Shown here: positions 60,038 to 64,000 of the stretch, piece by piece | How positions within the stretch are numbered: position 1 is the first letter of the stretch | Layout: each line of letters starts with the position of its first letter | Source of the DNA: Nocardioides baculatus | GTDB taxonomy: Bacteria; Actinomycetota; Actinomycetes; Propionibacteriales; Nocardioidaceae | Reading direction: 5' to 3' | Assembly (NCBI RefSeq): GCF_016735675.1 | Contig: NZ_JAERSG010000001.1 | Location: forward strand, 558,001-622,000 | DNA length: 64,000 nucleotides | The notes under the pieces: model-generated | Databases searched by the model: none | What the model was told of the DNA's origin: nothing | The model's input: the letters and a program-made list of their open reading frames with translations, nothing else | Translations under genes and position numbers: made by a program

Positions 60038-61981
60038 TCACCAGATCCGGACGCGGCCCTCGGGCTCGAGCCAGAGGCCGTCACCGGGCTCGGTGCCGAA
60101 GACCTCGTGGAACTCGTCGAGGTTGCGCACGATGTTGGCGCGGAACTCGGCGGGGCTGTGGGGGTCGATGGTGAGGTACTGGAGCTCCTGCTCCTTGCGG
60201 CGCTTGGTGCGCCACACGTGGGCCCAGTTGAGGAACAGGGTGCGGCGGTCGTCGAGCGAGGCGTTGCCGTCCTTGCTGATGACGTAGGCCTTGTGGGCGA
60301 TGGTCAGGCCGCCGAGGTCGCCGATGTTCTCGCCGACGGTGAGGCTGCCGTTGACGTGCTCGCCGGGGAGGGTGCGCGGCTCGAACTCGTCGTACTGCTT
60401 GACGAGCGCCTGCGACTTGGCCTCGAAGGCCGTCTTGTCGGCGGCGGTCCACCAGTCGTGGAGATTGCCGTCGCCGTCGTACTGGGCGCCCTGGTCGTCG
60501 AAGCCGTGGCCGAGCTCGTGGCCGATGACCGCGCCGATGCCGCCGTAGTTCTCGGCCTCCTCGGCGTCGGGGCTGAAGAACGGCGGCTGCAGGATCGCGG
60601 CCGGGAAGCAGATCTCGTTGGTGCCCGGGTGGTAGTAGGCGTTGACGGTCTGCGGGAGCATCAGCCACTCGTCGCGGTCGACCGGCTGGCCGACCTTCTC
60701 GAGCTGCCGGTCGGTCTCGAACGCCGACGCGGCGTTAACATTGCCCAGCAGGTCGGTGGCGGAGACGGTGAGTGCGGAGTAGTCGCGGAACTCCGTCGGG
60801 TAGCCGATCTTGGGGTAGAAGCGGTCGAGCTTGTCGTACGCCTTCTGCTTGGTGTCCTCGCCCATCCAGTCGAGCGTCTCGATCGAGCGGCGGTAGGCCG
60901 TGACGAGGTTGGCGACCAGCTCGTCCATCATCGCCTTCGAGGTCGGCGGGAAGTGGCGCGAGACGTAGACCTTGCCGACGGCCTCGCCGATCGCGCCCTC
61001 GACGAAGTCGACGCCGCGCTTCCAACGGGCGCGCAGCTCGGGGGTGCCGTTGAGGGTGCGGCCGTAGAAGTCGAAGTTGGCCTGGACGAACTCGTCGGGC
61101 AGGTAGGGCGCCGAGCTGCGCACGATGCGCAGGTGCATCACGTCGCGCCACGTCTCGATCGGGGTCTCCTCGAGCACCGTGGAGAGGTGGGAGAAGAAGT
61201 CTGGCTGCATCACGATGGTCGTGCGCAGGGTCTCCTCGGTGCCGCCGAGACCGGTGACGTAGGTGACCCAGTCGAAGGCCGGGCACAGCTCGCGCAGCTC
61301 GTCGAGCGACTTGTGGTTGGTGGTCTTCTGCACGTCGCGCGTCTCGGCGGCCTCCCAGTGACCCTCGGCGACGCGGGTCTCGTAGGCCAGGACGCGGGCG
61401 GCGGCGCCGGCCGGGTCGGCGTGCTTGCTCAGCGTGAGCAGCGTGGTGAGGTAGTCGACGTACTTCGCGCGGATCTCGGCGAACTTGTCGTCGCGGTAGT
61501 AGGACTCGTCGGGCAGGCCGAGCCCGCCCTGGGCGAGGTAGACGATGTTCTTCGACGCGTCACCGCGGTCGGGCGTGATGTAGGAGCCGAAGAGGCCGGG
61601 GCCGCCGATGCGCTCGAACATCCCGAGGAACGCGGCGAGCTCGGTGAGGTCGGCGATCGAGCGGGCGCGCTCGAGCAGCCCCTCGATCGGCTGGAGCCCC
61701 AAGGCCTGGATGGTCTCGGTGTCCATGAAGGAGGCGTAGAGGTCGCCGATCTTGCGCTCGTCGGCGTCGAGCTGGTCGGCCGGACGGTCGGCGAGCTCGG
61801 TGATGATGTCGCGCACCTGCTGCTCCGCGGCGTCGGCGAGCGCGATGAACGCGCCCCAGCTCGACTTGTCGGAGGGGATCTCGGTGTCCTCCAGCCACCG
61901 TCCGTTGACGTGGCCGAAGAGGTCGTCCTGGGGACGGATGTCGGGGTCCATGCCGTCGCGTGCTGAGTCGAGGATCGTCAC
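60038..61981 (-). CDS. M13 family (neprilysin-type) zinc metallopeptidase
   Basis: A 647-residue endopeptidase. The zinc site is VIGHELGHGFDDQGAQYD (HExxH) with the third ligand in VGENIGDLGGL (Glu-x3-Asp); substrate-binding NAYYHPGTNEICFPAAIL precedes it. N-terminal DLFGHVNGRWLEDTEIPSDK is also typical. No signal peptide or membrane helix, so cytoplasmic here, like many bacterial members. GTG 61981 follows a -10 box by 7 nt. Probably degrades small peptides. Confidence 0.95.
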   Translation of the reverse strand: MTILDSARDGMDPDIRPQDDLFGHVNGRWLEDTEIPSDKSSWGAFIALADAAEQQVRDIITELADRPADQLDADERKIGDLYASFMDTETIQALGLQPIEGLLERARSIADLTELAAFLGMFERIGGPGLFGSYITPDRGDASKNIVYLAQGGLGLPDESYYRDDKFAEIRAKYVDYLTTLLTLSKHADPAGAAARVLAYETRVAEGHWEAAETRDVQKTTNHKSLDELRELCPAFDWVTYVTGLGGTEETLRTTIVMQPDFFSHLSTVLEETPIETWRDVMHLRIVRSSAPYLPDEFVQANFDFYGRTLNGTPELRARWKRGVDFVEGAIGEAVGKVYVSRHFPPTSKAMMDELVANLVTAYRRSIETLDWMGEDTKQKAYDKLDRFYPKIGYPTEFRDYSALTVSATDLLGNVNAASAFETDRQLEKVGQPVDRDEWLMLPQTVNAYYHPGTNEICFPAAILQPPFFSPDAEEAENYGGIGAVIGHELGHGFDDQGAQYDGDGNLHDWWTAADKTAFEAKSQALVKQYDEFEPRTLPGEHVNGSLTVGENIGDLGGLTIAHKAYVISKDGNASLDDRRTLFLNWAHVWRTKRRKEQELQYLTIDPHSPAEFRANIVRNLDEFHEVFGTEPGDGLWLEPEGRVRIW

Positions 61982-61988
61982 GAGGGCG

Positions 61989-61994
61989 ACCCTA
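61989..61994 (-). promoter_or_regulatory. -10 box, leaderless promoter of the M13 peptidase
   Basis: Minus-strand TAGGGT, then 7 nt and GTG 61981. Confidence 0.45.
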
Positions 61995-62146
61995 ACCCCG
62001 CGCGCCTACCGGGTCATCGCACGCATCCGCAAGGTTCGACCCGCTGCTGGACCAGACCGGTCCAGACCACGTGCTCGCACGAGTGGCAAGCACCGACGCG
62101 AGGAGGACTCTGGATCGATCGGGATCCGTGTCCATCGGGAGGAACC

Positions 62147-63547
62147 ATGCGCGTACGTCACCAGCTCGCTGCACCACTGATCGCCCTCACCGTCACCGCC
62201 ACGCTCGGGGCCCCGCCGGGCAACGCGTTGGCGTCCGCGCAGGTGACCGCGAGGTCGTGGACCGCCCTCACGGCGAGCTCGTCTCCCAACTTCGCGCAGG
62301 CGAGCACCGTACGGACCGGCGACGGTCTCCAGCACGTCGTGTGGATCATCGACGAGGGCGCGGGCGCGAACTACCTCCACACCACGATCGACGCGTCGGG
62401 TCGCCAGGGGGCGACGACCCGGGTGCTCACGGACACGTGGGGTCAGCTCAGCACCCCGGTCGACCTCGAGGTCGACGCTGCCGGGCGGCTCCGGGTCTCG
62501 TTCCGCGGCGCGCTCGACGGCGACACCGCCAACTTCTTCACCTACCGCGGCGTCTACTCCGCGGTCTCCTCCGACGGCGGCGCCACGTGGGTGGTGCCGC
62601 GCGAGGTGCTCGCGGTCAGCGACGCCAGCGGTGGCGGCAGCACCTTCGTCCACCTGCCCGACGGCACCGTGCTCGGCGGGTACGGCGACACGGGAGGCTT
62701 CCACTGGCACGTCGGCGCGATCCCCGAGGCCGCCGAGCCCACCACGACGAACTCCGAGTTCACCGACATGGACGCGGTGTCCGCCTCGCTCATCAGCAGC
62801 GGGTCGGCCGTGTGGGTCGTCTACCAGAGCATCCGCGCCGACGGCGTCTTCGCCCGGCAGGTGTGGCCGAGCCTCGGAGCGCCGGTGCGCGGTCCGGGAG
62901 GCTTCACCAACCCCGGCCAGCCGATGGCGCTCGTCAACCGGCCCGGCGTCGGTCCGATGGCGGCGTACATGCTGGACGACCGGGTCGTCCTCTGGGACAT
63001 CACGGCCAACCGGGTCCACCGGGTACGCGGCCACGACGGGGCGAGCGCACCCGAGCTGGCCGTGCTCCCCGACGGCCACCTGTGGGTCGTCTCGGCCGGT
63101 CCGATCGGCTACGAGCCCCGGGCCTCCCGCGTGGCCGAGCGCGGGTGGGACACCGACAGGCGCCCGACGATGCTGCCCGACCTGTTCGCCAGCTTCGGCG
63201 TCTCGGTGTCGGCCTCGACCGACCTGCGCGCGGAGGTGCTGCTGGTCGCGGCCGACGACAGCGATCCGATCCGGCTCCTGGCCCGCTCCGTCGCCGCCCA
63301 GCTGACGCTCAGGGCGAGCCCGCGTCGGTGGTCGAGCGGCCGCGCGCAGACCGTGGTCCTCAAGGTCACCGACGTCGACGGCGGCGTCGCTCGTGCCAAG
63401 GTGAGGGCGGGCGGCGAGCGCTGCACCACCAACGGTGCGGGTCGCTGCACGATCCGGTTCTCCGCGAGGCGACCCGGGAGCTTCACCGCCCGCGCGACCA
63501 AGCGGGCCTACGACGACGCGACGGTGAGGCTGACGGTGCGTCGGTGA
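62147..63547 (+). CDS. Secreted protein with Asp-box (BNR-type) beta-propeller and Ig-like tail
   Basis: A 466-residue exported protein: signal peptide (LAAPLIALTVTATLGAPPGN, cut near ALA), then beta-rich repeats including an Asp box, SSDGGATWVVPREV, and TFVHLPDGTVLGGYGD, as in sialidase-like propellers. The last 90 residues (TLRASPRRWSSGRAQTVVLK ... RFSARRPGSFTARATKRAYD) look like an Ig-fold domain with a Cys pair. No sialidase catalytic residues were identified, so it may only bind a glycan. GGGAGGA precedes the ATG. Confidence 0.75.
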   Translation: MRVRHQLAAPLIALTVTATLGAPPGNALASAQVTARSWTALTASSSPNFAQASTVRTGDGLQHVVWIIDEGAGANYLHTTIDASGRQGATTRVLTDTWGQLSTPVDLEVDAAGRLRVSFRGALDGDTANFFTYRGVYSAVSSDGGATWVVPREVLAVSDASGGGSTFVHLPDGTVLGGYGDTGGFHWHVGAIPEAAEPTTTNSEFTDMDAVSASLISSGSAVWVVYQSIRADGVFARQVWPSLGAPVRGPGGFTNPGQPMALVNRPGVGPMAAYMLDDRVVLWDITANRVHRVRGHDGASAPELAVLPDGHLWVVSAGPIGYEPRASRVAERGWDTDRRPTMLPDLFASFGVSVSASTDLRAEVLLVAADDSDPIRLLARSVAAQLTLRASPRRWSSGRAQTVVLKVTDVDGGVARAKVRAGGERCTTNGAGRCTIRFSARRPGSFTARATKRAYDDATVRLTVRR

Positions 63548-63550
63548 GCG

Positions 63551-64000
63551 TCAGCGGACGCGCACGACCGACTTTCCCAGGGTGCGGCGCTCGTCCATGT
63601 CGACGAGCGCCCGCCCGAAGTCGGCGAGGTCGTAGGTCGCGCCGATCGGCGGCTTGACCACACCCGACTCGATCATCGGGGCGAGCCGGTGCCACTGCTG
63701 CTGCATGTAGCCGGGGCGGGTCATGGCGTAGGCCCCCCAGCCGACGCCGCGGACGTCGGTGTTGCCGAGCAGCAGCCGGTTGACCTTGACCTCGGGGATG
63801 CCCTGGCCGGCGGCGAAGCCGACCACGAGGATGCGGCCCTGCTCGGCGAGGCAGCGGAGCGAGTCGGTGAAGGCGTCGCCGCCGACGACGTCGAGCACCA
63901 CGTCGACGCCCCTGCCGCCGGTGAGCTCCTTGACCGCGTCCTTGAAGTCCGGGCCGATCACGACCTCGTCGGCGCCGGCGGCCTTCGCGAAGTCGGCCTT
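63551..64000 (-). CDS. NADPH:quinone oxidoreductase/zinc-binding dehydrogenase (5' end cut by window edge)
   Basis: The C-terminal 149 residues of a medium-chain dehydrogenase, open to the right window edge. Visible: the Rossmann-fold strand and loop TGGRGVDVVLDVVGGDAFTD, LAEQGRILVVGFAAGQGIPE, and the quinone-reductase C-terminus IGATYDLADFGRALVDMDER, then RTLGKSVVRV. It likely reduces quinones or enones with NADPH. A GTG at 63961 is internal and not the real start. Confidence 0.93.
   Translation of the reverse strand, partial: KADFAKAAGADEVVIGPDFKDAVKELTGGRGVDVVLDVVGGDAFTDSLRCLAEQGRILVVGFAAGQGIPEVKVNRLLLGNTDVRGVGWGAYAMTRPGYMQQQWHRLAPMIESGVVKPPIGATYDLADFGRALVDMDERRTLGKSVVRVR

Overview
The window is uniformly very high-GC DNA with strongly GC-biased third codon positions. 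Many short leaders or leaderless starts (ATG or GTG 6-8 nt after a TANNNT box) and a mostly actinobacterial gene complement point to a chromosomal segment of a high-GC Gram-positive actinobacterium. A Nocardioides-like or related Propionibacteriales organism is my best guess from gene style, not from a search. I see no tRNA, rRNA, CRISPR array, prophage or intact insertion sequence.

Layout: 1-6933 (minus) is a complete kdpFABC potassium-pump operon followed by most of kdpD; kdpE would lie just outside. 7119-8005 holds a small lipoprotein and a DUF4446 protein. 8074-10657 (plus) holds prephenate dehydratase, a GDT1-type cation transporter and an acetyltransferase fused to a second domain. 10658-11046 holds two 61-bp inverted repeats bracketing a small ORF. 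11047-14301 holds arginine deiminase, a cyclic-nucleotide-binding protein next to a class III cyclase, and a frameshifted small gene. 14458-17590 holds housekeeping and hypothetical genes. 17600-18433 holds a run of hairpins and a small secreted M15-like protein. 18476-25399 holds a LysE exporter, TerC behind a manganese (yybP-ykoY) riboswitch, a disulfide oxidoreductase lacking the usual catalytic histidine, an AAA-type ATPase and zwf. A MITE-like element (25432-25597) abuts the Fpg/Nei glycosylase gene.

26592-31014 holds a zinc-finger/HTH protein, a second lipoprotein paralogue, aat and an RTX-like secreted protein that start from one shared CATG, an EcsC protein and a Nudix hydrolase. 31143-35158 is a tightly coupled four-gene operon containing two PAPS-type sulfotransferases and a relative that has lost the PAPS loop. 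35218-39785 is the leucine-degradation operon mccB-mccA-mvaB; its promoter carries a GGTTA-N8-TAACC palindrome that recurs in front of the TetR gene at 42057. Between them lies a two-component system. 42629-46115 holds a SWIM protein and a SNF2 helicase; 46195-50950 holds an M19 dipeptidase, an MFS drug exporter and a DGPF protein coupled to an ECF42-type sigma factor. 50954-54731 holds a RecQ helicase with a C-terminal phosphoribosyltransferase domain and a three-gene type VII secretion-associated cassette. 54795-57310 holds tandem membrane paralogues and a sigma factor with its upstream partner. 57344-64000 holds mostly exported proteins (SGNH hydrolase, collagen-like protein, Asp-box protein), a ComB-like phosphatase, an M13 peptidase and a truncated quinone oxidoreductase.

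Working together: KdpD senses K+ stress for KdpFABC. The mcc/mvaB genes take 3-methylcrotonyl-CoA to acetoacetate and acetyl-CoA, probably under the nearby TetR. TerC and GDT1 suggest Mn2+/cation homeostasis. The sulfotransferase operon and the type VII cassette are the least explained parts of the window.
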